Origin: Pleurocapsa sp. PCC 7319 | Lineage (GTDB): Bacteria; Cyanobacteriota; Cyanobacteriia; Cyanobacteriales; Xenococcaceae | Assembly (NCBI RefSeq): GCF_000332195.1 | Contig: NZ_KB235922.1 | Span: 2,887,322 to 2,951,321, forward strand | DNA: 64,000 nucleotides | Direction: 5' to 3' | Shown here: positions 15,559 to 23,867 of the stretch, piece after piece | How positions within the stretch are numbered: position 1 is the stretch's first letter | Layout: the number at the start of each line of letters is the position of its first letter | Notes under the pieces: generated by a model | Databases searched by the model: none | Told to the model about the DNA's origin: nothing | Seen by the model: only the letters and a program-made list of their open reading frames with translations | Translations under genes and position numbers: made by a program

Positions 15559-17304
15559 TTACGGTGATTTAAAGGCATCTGAAGTTATTATAAACATACT
15601 ATCTTGCAAATCGAATCCAGGGTTTGCTGTTGTACCATCAGGTAATAGATTATTATCTTGACCTATTTCAAATGCAACTATACGTTGATCGGGCTTAAGT
15701 TTAGAAGAAATAACGTCACCGTTGCTGTCAACATAAGCATCACTTGTATTCCCATCTCCATTAGGGTCTTGTAAAAATTCTCTTATCGATGGTTGATCGC
15801 CGTCAGCAGGTTCATAATTTCCATCTGCGTCAACATCATAGCCTCCAATGTCTGGAACATTACTATCATTTCTAAACATATAGACGGTACCATCTCCTTT
15901 TACATCAGCATTATCAGTTGCTTCGCCATTGAAAGTTGCTTGCTTGCGACTTATTTCAGTAGCATCATCTCCTGTTTGGGGAAACTCAATTGTATGCCAA
16001 ACTTTTTGTTCGTATGTATGAATTTCCTCTGTCCCATCTGCTGTAACTTCATTGGGGTTAGTTACAACATTGCCATTTGCATCGACGTACTCATAAACAG
16101 GATTAGATCCATCATTGTTAATAGATACAAGTTTTTGTTTATATCTATTCCCTCTAGCAAGACATGTATCACCAAAGTTAGATCCTTTAGGATTTTCTGC
16201 TGCAAAGGCACTAGCAACCATGGTAAATGGTTTAGTAGTATCAGTTTTTAAAGGCTGTGGTTGTCTATTTTCTTCATGAATCCAGGTAAATATATTGCTT
16301 AGTGCATTTGGATTAGGAGACGCTTCATTTGGATCAAAGCTAGGATTTATGCCTTCACCAAAGTCATTTCTTACCTTCCAACATGGTCTATTAGGACCAA
16401 TTTCTCGACCATACTGTGGATTTAGTGACTTGAGAGACATGGTGTAAGAGTCTAAATCCTCAGAATTACTGTCTGGTGCAGTTCTGGCTCTGGCTACGGC
16501 TTGGGTATCTGCAAAATAGCTACTATCAAGTACTTCTCCAGCAAAGAAAAGTTGAGCTGTAATAGATTTTCCGTCAACGTCTGCCCCATCTCCAGCGTCT
16601 ATTTTGCCATCTCCATTAAGATCTGTAGTATCATCAGCATCTATATCTCCATCTCCATCTGTATCTGTTGCATTTTCAACTATAGGATTGCCAGCAGCAT
16701 CTGTATCTCCATCATCATCTACTACGCAGGCGAAGAAGCCTTGGTAAGTTGTGCTGCTTCCACCGCAGGCTTGAATTTGATCCGTATCATCGACTTTATC
16801 AACTAATGCTTCGTTAGTCCAACCAGTGGGATTATCCACACGTCCTGCACCAGTTGTACTATAGTTACCATTTGCATCTAATTCTGGACCCCAGCGATAA
16901 ATTACTAAAGGTCCTTTCCAGGGAGACCCACTTTTTGGTGGTGCAACTGAATAGATTACTCTTTCTGATGTTCCTGGTATTTCCAATGCTAACCTTACTG
17001 TACCTCCTGTTGGCACAGTATAGTTAGGAGCTACGGTGCTTATGTTGCCACTAGTCATATCAACTTCAATTGATTGGGCACGTCTTAATTCATCAGATAT
17101 AAATTCTAAAGCGCGAGAAGTTTCGTTACGTGCTGCTATTTTAGTACTTTCAGTTTGACTAGATCTTAATACCTGCATCAAGCCAAAGCCTAATGCACCA
17201 ATTACAAAAACACTCATTACCAAGCCAACAAGCAGCTCAGTTAGAGTAAAACCAGCATTAGATTTATTTTTTTTTAAAAGTTTGCGAAACTCTTTATTTT
17301 TCAT
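15559..17304 (-). CDS. Large pseudopilin, HpsC/PilW-like, with Ca-loop-like repeats
   Basis: 581 residues. The leader LLKKNKSNAG is followed by FTLTELLVGLVMSVFVIGALGFGLM, Glu5 present, then SSQTESTKIAARNETSRALEFISDELRRAQSI, the start of a PilW/HpsC-type pseudopilin. Around residues 200-250 lies DTDGDGDID then DLNGDGKIDAGDGADVDG, which has the DxDGDGxxD spacing of dockerin or EF-hand-like calcium loops; similar DxDGN and DPNGDG stretches occur near 480-530. It is much longer than ordinary minor pilins. It faces the four-pilin run across a bidirectional terminator. Role in pilus or polysaccharide secretion is by analogy. Confidence 0.72.
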   Translation of the reverse strand: MKNKEFRKLLKKNKSNAGFTLTELLVGLVMSVFVIGALGFGLMQVLRSSQTESTKIAARNETSRALEFISDELRRAQSIEVDMTSGNISTVAPNYTVPTGGTVRLALEIPGTSERVIYSVAPPKSGSPWKGPLVIYRWGPELDANGNYSTTGAGRVDNPTGWTNEALVDKVDDTDQIQACGGSSTTYQGFFACVVDDDGDTDAAGNPIVENATDTDGDGDIDADDTTDLNGDGKIDAGDGADVDGKSITAQLFFAGEVLDSSYFADTQAVARARTAPDSNSEDLDSYTMSLKSLNPQYGREIGPNRPCWKVRNDFGEGINPSFDPNEASPNPNALSNIFTWIHEENRQPQPLKTDTTKPFTMVASAFAAENPKGSNFGDTCLARGNRYKQKLVSINNDGSNPVYEYVDANGNVVTNPNEVTADGTEEIHTYEQKVWHTIEFPQTGDDATEISRKQATFNGEATDNADVKGDGTVYMFRNDSNVPDIGGYDVDADGNYEPADGDQPSIREFLQDPNGDGNTSDAYVDSNGDVISSKLKPDQRIVAFEIGQDNNLLPDGTTANPGFDLQDSMFIITSDAFKSP

Positions 17305-17733
17305 ATTACGGAAAGTTAATTTAATATAAAACTAAAAATACTTGGTTAGTATTTAAACGATCGCCATTGAAAAGGAGAAAATAGATATGTATTTAGTACA
17401 ATTATTTTTCAATACCTTATAACTATCGCCGTTTATACTATTACCACCCCAATATAAATAGCAAAATCAAAGACTGTAAATTGGTAAAGACACTGATTTT
17501 TAGATAAAGCCAGGATGAATTCCAGGCAAAATACTTTTAATAAAAAAGCTATTATCTATTACCTGTAGCTTTTAACTAATTTAAATGTAGATTATATAAA
17601 GTGAATTAAATTTAAATGCTTCAACTTTGAAGGGTGGATAAAGTTAAAAATAAAAGTAAAATAAAATATATGTATTCTTGTCTATTTACTTATTCCTCAT
17701 AGTTAAAAATCCAATTATCTAACTAGACATAGT

Positions 17734-17916
17734 TTATAAATACCCCTCAATCAAAATATCCGAATCAATTACACGAGTTGTCATCTGTTTTAATTGAAGA
17801 GCATCGGTCATAGTGGTTAAGCTTAAATTGCCTACAGGAGATGGTGCCGATGTTCCGCCGATGATCTTGGGGGCGACAAATGCCGTTACTTTTTGAATTG
17901 CTCCATCAGCGATCGC
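17734..17916 (-). pseudogene. Duplicated 3' fragment of ribD
   Basis: Reading leftward, this 183-bp block encodes about 60 residues ending IDSDILIEGYL-stop and is plainly the same as the last 60 codons of the intact ribD at 19188 (IDSDIVIEGYL-stop), with scattered substitutions. Similarity stops at a GCGATCGC octamer (17909-17916). The fragment has no start. Together with ribD it brackets brnT-brnA and the broken hicB, so it marks a duplication or insertion junction. Upstream, 17305-17733 is AT-rich with no gene I can recognise. Confidence 0.88.
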
Positions 17917-17990
17917 GCTATCTTTCTATTGACTTTTTTTAATTAAAATAATTTTAGAATTGTACTTACAATTTGTATTGATATTTACTT

Positions 17991-18257
17991 ATGTTTCAAT
18001 GGGACGAGCAAAAAGCAGAAAGTAATCAAGCAAAACATATAGTAAGTTTTCCTTTCGCGACTAGAGCATTTGATGATGAAAACAGATTAACTATCATTGA
18101 TAATCGATATAATTATGGAGAAACTCGCTACATTACTTTGGCTCAGATAGATAAGCGTGTATACGTTATCGTTTTTACTATGCGCTCTTCTATTATTCGC
18201 CTTATTTCAGCACGTAAAGCAAATAAAAAAGAAGTCAAACGCTATGTCAACCGTTAA
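17991..18257 (+). CDS. brnT: BrnT family toxin
   Basis: 88 residues. The opening FQWDEQKAESNQAKHIVSF.FATRAFDD and the later YGETRYITLAQIDKRVYVIVFT then IIRLISARKANKKEVKRY are the BrnT pattern, a RelE-fold ribonuclease toxin. The Arg/His/Lys residues in these blocks are the expected active-site and RNA-contact positions. The antitoxin gene brnA starts inside it (14-bp overlap), the usual toxin-first BrnTA order, so the pair is co-translated and probably autoregulated by the complex. Confidence 0.92.
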   Translation: MFQWDEQKAESNQAKHIVSFPFATRAFDDENRLTIIDNRYNYGETRYITLAQIDKRVYVIVFTMRSSIIRLISARKANKKEVKRYVNR

Positions 18258-18558
18258 TTACACTCCAGACCCAAACAATAAACCTCAGCTAACTCAAGAG
18301 CAAAAAGCTCAATTAGATGCTCTCTCTGATGAAAATATTGACTACTCTGATATTCCAGAATTAGATGATGACTTTTGGCAAAATGCGCATATTGTTACTC
18401 CTGATTTAACTCAGCCTGTTACTCTGCGAATAAAAAGCTCGGTACTTCAATATTTTCAAGCTAATGGGAAAAAAGGCTATCAATCAAGAATCAATGCAGT
18501 ATTGGAAAGCTATGTTAAAACCCAACAGAAACTAGAGCAGGAATCGAGCAACTCTTAG
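18244..18558 (+). CDS. brnA: BrnA family antitoxin
   Basis: 104 residues starting MSTVNYTPDP at an ATG inside the end of brnT; a longer upstream frame only reads through brnT out of frame. The N-terminal half is acidic and disordered (DALSDENIDYSDIPELDDDFW, the typical BrnA toxin-binding piece with its conserved W), and the C-terminal half, VTLRIKSSVLQYFQANGKKGYQSRINAVLESYV, is a ribbon-helix-helix DNA-binding domain. It neutralises BrnT and represses the operon in characterised systems. Confidence 0.92.
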   Translation: MSTVNYTPDPNNKPQLTQEQKAQLDALSDENIDYSDIPELDDDFWQNAHIVTPDLTQPVTLRIKSSVLQYFQANGKKGYQSRINAVLESYVKTQQKLEQESSNS

Positions 18559-18561
18559 TTT

Positions 18562-19092
18562 CTAATTTAAAGCTTTTGCGAGGATATCATCCATCCAAGA
18601 ATTGATACTCTTATTGGCTTTTTTAGCTGCTAAATAAATTTTACGATGACGCTCAACTGTTGTCCTAAATGGTAACTTGCCAGAAAAAGGTTTGTCTGGT
18701 TCTTCTCCTAATTCAGCACACCATTCTAGATAGTCATCTACCGAATTATGAAATTCTTGCTCTAATTCGGCAACAGTAATGCCTTTAAAAGTAATTACGT
18801 CCTTAATCCTACCCCTGTTAAGGTGAGCAAATGTACTACCTCGAATTTATAGGAGTTTCAAGATGCGATCGCTAAAAAATGCAAGTTTCATCTTGAAGTT
18901 TTTCGTATGTTGTCAAGGAAAGTTTTGAATATCAAGTTGCTAAAACCCTATTATTTCGTTGAATAGTAGAATATTTCATTAGTACAAACGCTCACCTTAA
19001 CAGGGGTAGTCCTTAATCCCTAATACCTTTCCAAATAAAATTCCTGCTGTTTCATCAATCTCTATTTGAGCTGTATGTCCTTTGTATTTCAT
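18562..19092 (-). pseudogene. hicB-type antitoxin gene split by a 201-bp element
   Basis: From the ATG at 19090-19092 the frame reads MKYKGHTAQIEIDETAGILFGKVLGIKD, then meets the inserted element and a TAA stop inside it. After removing the element and one 9-bp target copy, the frame continues VITFKGITVAELEQEFHNSVDDYLEWCAELGEEPDKPFSG and ends in a ribbon-helix-helix tail (HRKIYLAAKKANKSINSWMDDIL), 106 residues in all. That is a HicB antitoxin with C-terminal RHH domain. No intact hicA lies upstream; ribD begins to overlap that space. Confidence 0.9.
18809..19009. mobile_element. Miniature inverted-repeat element (MITE), 201 bp
   Basis: The left end CTACCCCTGTTAAGGTGAGC (18809-18828) and right end at 18990-19009 are perfect 20-bp inverted repeats, extended with mismatches to about 30 bp (TGTACTA is shared). 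A 9-bp direct repeat TCCTTAATC flanks it at 18800-18808 and 19010-19018, the expected target duplication. The interior has no gene but contains an internal TTTCAAGATG/CATCTTGAAG inverted pair. Lacking a transposase, it would have been moved in trans by an insertion sequence sharing these ends. Confidence 0.93.
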
Positions 19093-19187
19093 GGTCAATA
19101 TATAAATTAATCATCTAAAAGTTTTATATCGGCACTTACCAGAAATTCCTTTTTTGATATTAAATCAGCTTATGACAAATGAATAAA

Positions 19188-20282
19188 TTACAAGTATCCT
19201 TCAATCACAATATCGGAATCAATTACCTGCGTTGTCATCTGTTTTAATTGCAGTGCATCAGTCATAGCTGTTAAGCCTAAATCGCCTACAGGAGATGGGG
19301 CTGTTATTCCGCCGATGATCTTGGGGGCAACAAAAGCTATTACTTTTTGAATTGAGCCATCAGCGATCGCCTGAGCAGCTAAAGTCCCGCCACATTCCCA
19401 CAAAACTTTAGATAGTTCTTGTTGATATAGATATTCCATCACCATTTTGGGAGAGAGTGCAGCAACCGTAATAATAACTACTCCTTTATTGATCAGTTCT
19501 TTTTTCAGTGTGGAATTACTGTCAAACTCGGTAAAGATTGTAGTGGGTGCAATATCTGTTTGCCATAGGTTGCATTCTCTGGGTAAATCCAAGCTACGAC
19601 TCATAATTACTCTGAGGGGTTGATGTGCTGAAACACCATGAGTAGTTAAGTTGGGGTTATCCTTACGAACCGTATTTCCGCCAATGATTACTGCGTCGCA
19701 AGTACTTCTGACCTGATGTACAAGATGACGGGCAGCTGTTCCTGTTACCCATGCACTATGTCCTGTAGTAGAAGCAATTTTGCCATCTAAAGTCATCGCA
19801 TATTTAAGAATGCCAAAAGGCTGTTGGTGCTGTATGCGATGGATAAATGCTTCGTTGAGTTGACGACAGGCAGCTTCTTCAATGCTCACAATCACTTCTA
19901 TTCCCGCATCCCGTAATTTTTTAATTCCCCCTCCTGAAACGCGAGGATCGGGATCTACCATTCCCGTGACTACTTTGGCTACCTTAGCTTTGATTAAGGC
20001 ATCAGAACAGGGAGGAGTTCTCCCATAGTGATTACAAGGTTCTAAATTTACGTATACTGTCGCACCTTGAGCCTGTTCTCCCGCATCTCTTAAGGCAAAA
20101 ACCTCAGCATGGGGTTGACCTACTCCTGGATGAAAACCCTCGCCGATAATTTTGCCATCTTTAACTATGACTGAACCTACTAAAGGGTTGGGGGATGTTT
20201 TTCCTGCTGCACCCTGTGCTAACTGCAAACACTTTCGCATCATTTGAGCATCAAATTCTGATACTTTCTGTTCTTTATACAT
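19188..20282 (-). CDS. ribD: Riboflavin biosynthesis deaminase/reductase RibD
   Basis: 364 residues with two domains. The N-terminal deaminase (about 10-150) has the zinc site HAEVFAL and PCNHYGRTPPC, with the proton-shuttling Glu in HAE. The C-terminal reductase (about 160-364) contains GILKYAMTLDGKIAS and later GGTLAAQAIADGSIQKV. It converts 2,5-diamino-6-ribosylamino-pyrimidinone phosphate through deamination and side-chain reduction to the pathway's ribitylamino intermediate. Length is normal. A diverged copy of its last 60 codons lies 1.3 kb downstream (17734-17916). Confidence 0.96.
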   Translation of the reverse strand: MYKEQKVSEFDAQMMRKCLQLAQGAAGKTSPNPLVGSVIVKDGKIIGEGFHPGVGQPHAEVFALRDAGEQAQGATVYVNLEPCNHYGRTPPCSDALIKAKVAKVVTGMVDPDPRVSGGGIKKLRDAGIEVIVSIEEAACRQLNEAFIHRIQHQQPFGILKYAMTLDGKIASTTGHSAWVTGTAARHLVHQVRSTCDAVIIGGNTVRKDNPNLTTHGVSAHQPLRVIMSRSLDLPRECNLWQTDIAPTTIFTEFDSNSTLKKELINKGVVIITVAALSPKMVMEYLYQQELSKVLWECGGTLAAQAIADGSIQKVIAFVAPKIIGGITAPSPVGDLGLTAMTDALQLKQMTTQVIDSDIVIEGYL

Positions 20283-20415
20283 AGTTAATTCGCTTAATAC
20301 TTGATATCATTACTCTGAATCAATATTTCCAAAAAGCTTATAGATTATAGCTTACAGCTTAAAACTACGAGCGGTATCATTATCGATGTTCACACTTTAA
20401 ATCAGCAACGACGTA

Positions 20416-21753
20416 ATGGCAGTGTATCAAGATCGAGAGGCATTTATTCCCTATAGTCGTCAGGAAATTGTTGAGCTATGTATTGCGGACGGCAAAATTG
20501 CGATCGCAGAGCAACAAAGTTTTCGTGATTTTTGCCAGATTTTAGCGGCTTATTATCACTTTAAATTACATAGTTCTCTGGAAACTTTAAAATTTAATTT
20601 TGTTTCCTTCGATCCAGATATTGATAACTATCAACCAATAAAGCAATTAGATGTTCGCTCAAGTATTAGAGAAAACGAAGTTGAATTTATTAGTACTTTT
20701 ACAACTATCTTAGAACAAGCAAACTACTATCCTCTATCAAAATCAACTTTACAACAAGCTTTAAGCGAAGGATCAATTTTCGATCTTAGAACAGAAGTAG
20801 ATTTTAATGACTTTGACCATATGGTTTGCTATTGTCGTGGCGATTCGTCAGAAAAAATCACAGTTAAAAAGTGGTTTTTTAAAAAAGTTGAGCAAGAAGT
20901 TGATATTTATAAACGAGTAGTTTTATTAATCAAGTTTAAAGAGGAAAAACATTTTCAAGATAAACCAGCTGCCAAAGAAGAGCTTGATTTTAAACCAGGC
21001 AAAATTTATATTTACCTCTATAAGAATTTATCTAAATTAGACTTAGAATTTATTTTTCCTAATGTCAAAATGAGTATGAATTGGAAAGATAGATTGTTGT
21101 TTGGAGTACCTGCTTTGGGGGCAGCAATTCCCTTAATACTAAGAATATTACCGCAGATAATCTTGATTTTAGGAGTCTTAGTTTACTTTACATTAGGACA
21201 TCAGCCAATTGACGAATTAAAAGTACAAGAAGAAGAAGTCCGCAATATTGCCCCATTATTAATTGCTATTTTGTCTTTAGTTGTTACCTTGGGAGGATTT
21301 GCTTTTAAACAATATACCAGCTACAAAAGTAAACAAATCAAGTTTCAAAAGAGTATTACAGAAACTCTTTTTTATCGTAATATTGCTAACAATAGTGGTG
21401 TGTTCAACTCCCTGATAGATGCTGCCGAGGAAGAAGAATGTAAAGAAATTATTTTGGCTTATTATCATTTATTAACTAGTGATACTCCCTTAACAGCTTT
21501 AGAACTAGACGATCACATTGAGTCCTGGATGGAGGATAAGTTGGGCACGAAAATAGATTTCGATATTGAAAATCCTCTACGTAATTTGGCAGCAATCAAA
21601 GCTGAAATCAAACGAAGCGAAGATACTACATACGCTGTCAAGCAAGTTGCCCTTTTAAAACGCGATCGCCATAATCGTTGTCAAGTATTACCCTTAGCAG
21701 AAGCCAAACAAGCGATCGATTATGTTTGGGATCATATTTTTCTATATTCGTAA
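20416..21753 (+). CDS. TMEM143/DUF3754-type membrane protein
   Basis: 445 residues. A soluble N-terminal region (about 1-215) with REAFIPYSRQEIVELC and the KLDLEFIFPNVKMSM segment, the latter typical of DUF3754/TMEM143 proteins, precedes two membrane helices (LLFGVPALGAAIPLILRILPQIILILGVLVYF and LLIAILSLVVTLGGFAF, about 232-300). A soluble C-terminal part contains AAEEEECKEIILAYYHLL. Members occur in cyanobacteria, plants and mitochondria with no settled function. It is single and divergent from ribD across a 133-bp gap. Confidence 0.8.
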   Translation: MAVYQDREAFIPYSRQEIVELCIADGKIAIAEQQSFRDFCQILAAYYHFKLHSSLETLKFNFVSFDPDIDNYQPIKQLDVRSSIRENEVEFISTFTTILEQANYYPLSKSTLQQALSEGSIFDLRTEVDFNDFDHMVCYCRGDSSEKITVKKWFFKKVEQEVDIYKRVVLLIKFKEEKHFQDKPAAKEELDFKPGKIYIYLYKNLSKLDLEFIFPNVKMSMNWKDRLLFGVPALGAAIPLILRILPQIILILGVLVYFTLGHQPIDELKVQEEEVRNIAPLLIAILSLVVTLGGFAFKQYTSYKSKQIKFQKSITETLFYRNIANNSGVFNSLIDAAEEEECKEIILAYYHLLTSDTPLTALELDDHIESWMEDKLGTKIDFDIENPLRNLAAIKAEIKRSEDTTYAVKQVALLKRDRHNRCQVLPLAEAKQAIDYVWDHIFLYS

Positions 21754-21923
21754 ATAAATTACTTAGATACAAGCAGATGAAGCTTAGATGAAGATTATTG
21801 CACTAGGTATAATCACTCTGGTCATTAGTAAAAATTGCAGATATAACTGCGGAGATAGCTATAACCATAGGTTACTCTGACCGTTGGTCATCTCCCCGTC
21901 CCATGTTCAAGGGAATATAATCC

Positions 21924-22178
21924 GTGATAGAAATAAAGATTATTAGTGCTACTCCAGGTATCAGCACTCACGAACAAATCTTGCAAATAATTCAATCTAG
22001 AAATACTGGTATTACGGTTAAAGAAATTAGTAAAATAATTAATCGTCCAATATCAATGATTCAAATTTGTTTGAAGAACTTGATTGCATCCAAAGCTATT
22101 GTTACACGCAAAAATAGAGCTGGGGTGGGTTTGATTTATTATCCTGGCAAAGTGGCAGCTATCAAGAGAGCATCATAG
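21924..22178 (+). CDS. Small winged-helix-like DNA-binding protein
   Basis: 84 residues. The core STHEQILQIIQSRNTGITVKEISKIINRPISMIQICLKNLIASKAIVTRKNRAGVGLIYYP has the MarR/ArsR-like layout: a helix, a turn-helix (VKEISKIINRP..MIQICLKNL) and a beta wing (IVTRKNR...LIYY). The start is a GTG. It ends 1 bp before the next gene's ATG (TAGTATGA), so the two are co-transcribed; it may regulate that gene, but this is inference. Confidence 0.65.
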   Translation: MIEIKIISATPGISTHEQILQIIQSRNTGITVKEISKIINRPISMIQICLKNLIASKAIVTRKNRAGVGLIYYPGKVAAIKRAS

Positions 22179-22179
22179 T

Positions 22180-23067
22180 ATGAAAAAAGCGGGCTGGATA
22201 TTGTTAGCGTTTATTAGTTTAAGCGTAATCTTATTTGCAGATGCAAGTAAGTTATCCTCAGTCAATTCAGCTACTTCCAATGATCGGGTTCGTTATGAAG
22301 TTATAGAGCGATCGCAACATACTATTCATACAATTACAATCCCCCATCACAGTAACTATTCTGTAATTCCTAGACTATCAGGAGAACTACAATCTCTTTC
22401 AGATTTTGTAACACTAGACTCAGATCGGGTAGTTGCTGCCATTAACGGTGGTTATTTTGATCCGATTAATCAAAAAACTACTTCATTTATTAGTCAACAA
22501 TCACAAATAGTCGCCGACCCCCGCTTCAATGAAAGACTGGTAGATAATCCAGATTTAAAGCCATATCTCGGAAAAATATTTAATCGTGCTGAATTCCGTC
22601 GCTATGGTTGTGGAGAAAAGACACAATACGATATTCAGCTACACTCTGCACCTGTACCAGCTAATTGTGAACTATTAGATTCTCTGGGAGGAGGACCTGG
22701 TTTATTACCAACTGATACCTCTGTAGCTGAGGCTTTTATTGCTTATCAGAATGACGAAAAAATCCGAGACGCGATTGGCAGTGATAGTTTAAATGCTAGG
22801 AGTGCGATCGCTATTACCGGTGAAGGCGACATAATATTGGCTATGGTGGCACAAAATCCCGATCAACCTCTAAATTCAGGCATATCTCTACCAGAACTAG
22901 CTGATTTTTTATCTGGTCTAGGGGCAACAAAAGCGATGAATCTTGATGGGGGAAGTTCAGCTTCTCTTTACTACAACGGTCAAACTTTTTATGGCAGGGT
23001 AGACAAAGAAGGTAATCAAATCAAGCGACCTATTAAATCGGTATTATTAGTAAAACAACAGCGATAA
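22180..23067 (+). CDS. Phosphodiester glycosidase family protein (NAGPA-like)
   Basis: 295 residues. After a signal peptide (about 1-22, WILLAFISLSVILFADA) comes the NAGPA/DUF2233 fold: VVAAINGGYFDP near 85-96, RSAIAITGEGDIILAMV near 207-223, and LADFLSGLGATKAMNLDGGSSASLYYNG near 240-267, the signature with the catalytic-site Asp. Related enzymes cleave N-acetylglucosamine phosphodiesters or act on cell-wall polymers; the substrate here is unknown. It is exported. It is translationally linked to the upstream winged-helix gene. Confidence 0.88.
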   Translation: MKKAGWILLAFISLSVILFADASKLSSVNSATSNDRVRYEVIERSQHTIHTITIPHHSNYSVIPRLSGELQSLSDFVTLDSDRVVAAINGGYFDPINQKTTSFISQQSQIVADPRFNERLVDNPDLKPYLGKIFNRAEFRRYGCGEKTQYDIQLHSAPVPANCELLDSLGGGPGLLPTDTSVAEAFIAYQNDEKIRDAIGSDSLNARSAIAITGEGDIILAMVAQNPDQPLNSGISLPELADFLSGLGATKAMNLDGGSSASLYYNGQTFYGRVDKEGNQIKRPIKSVLLVKQQR

Positions 23068-23119
23068 TAACAAAAGCTGTCTGCCTCCGATTCTTAAGCT
23101 CTCCAAATTTTCCAGTAAT

Positions 23120-23374
23120 TTAGGGAATTTTGCTGGCAGAATTTTCAACATTGGACAACCGTTTTTCTAGTCCTTTAACTTCAACATGCAGAGCTTTGAT
23201 ATCTCCCTTGATATCGCTAATATCTTGTTTTAGCTCAGCTTTCGTTTCAGTAATACTTTGTTTTAACTCAGCTTTTGTTTCATCGAGCTTGCGATCTATC
23301 TAATTGAAGCGATCGCCGATCAGAGTTTTAATTTCTAATAATTCAGCATTGAATTTATTTTCTTTGGTAGCCAC
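23120..23374 (-). pseudogene. Coiled-coil protein gene with an internal stop
   Basis: From a GTG at 23374 the frame reads MATKENKFNAELLEIKTLIGDRFN, then TAG, then IDRKLDETKAELKQSITETKAELKQDISDIK and KALHVEVKGLEKRLSNVENSASKIP with a stop at 23120. The heptad pattern makes it a short coiled coil, of a kind usually continued by a membrane helix in cyanobacteria; here that part is missing. The in-frame stop breaks it, unless a second start is used downstream. Confidence 0.7.
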
Positions 23375-23435
23375 TGGTGAGATCGGGATTAAGTTTAATT
23401 AGAATCAAGAGAAGCTTTTTAGCTTTGTCGGCGGG

Positions 23436-23483
23436 AAGCCCCACGTCTGTAGTGCGATAGCGTGTCAGCGTGGGACGGGGCTT
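23436..23483. repeat. Imperfect long hairpin, intergenic
   Basis: AAGCCCC (23436-23442) pairs with GGGGCTT (23477-23483), with further pairing inside (ACG/CGT and CACG-like pieces). A second small palindrome cluster follows at 23485-23530. It is a GC-rich island within an AT-rich gap, similar in style to the cluster at 290-420, and may be a decayed mobile palindrome. Confidence 0.5.
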
Positions 23484-23567
23484 ATAAAGGGCGCAATGCG
23501 ATTACGCCCACAGCCCCTCATGAGATGTGGTAGTCGGCAAGCTTCTCTAATTAATTGTAAGGCTCGA

Positions 23568-23837
23568 TCAAAAAGCCTGAATCCACTCTTTGATTTCGTA
23601 TTCAGTCCAAATGCCATTCTGCCAATAAGGATCGGACTCTACTAGTTGACTGATAGTAACTTCATCATCAGCTTCGTAGATACCAAAAACTTTGGTATTA
23701 TCTTTAGTCGGACCAAGAGTAATCAATATTCCTCGTTCTTTTTGACTAGTAAGACCATCTAAATGTGCTTGACGATAGGGTGTTCTCTTTTCTAAAGCAT
23801 TTTCGCAATAGCTACCCCACATAATATATTTCGGCAT
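23568..23837 (-). CDS. YciI family protein
   Basis: 89 residues. The pattern MPKYIMWGSYCENALEKRTPYRQAHLDGL, ITLGPTKDN and a late DDEVTISQLVESDPYWQNGIWTEYEIKEW is that of YciI-like proteins, with the His in RQAHLDGL and the Asp in ESDPY as the conserved pair. The fold is ferredoxin-like and the physiological role is usually unknown. It has a single-gene layout. Confidence 0.88.
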   Translation of the reverse strand: MPKYIMWGSYCENALEKRTPYRQAHLDGLTSQKERGILITLGPTKDNTKVFGIYEADDEVTISQLVESDPYWQNGIWTEYEIKEWIQAF

Positions 23838-23867
23838 AAAGCTATCTCAAAATAATCAACCTTACTA

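Noticed and set aside
16501-16806. Plus-strand frame rich in Ile and Ser over the calcium-loop region
   Set aside because: It is the antisense shadow of Asp/Gly codons in the pseudopilin gene.
19100-19170. Minus-strand coding-like tail SKKEFLVSADIKLLDD before a stop
   Set aside because: Too short and no recognised family; it could be the lost partner of the broken hicB but this cannot be supported.
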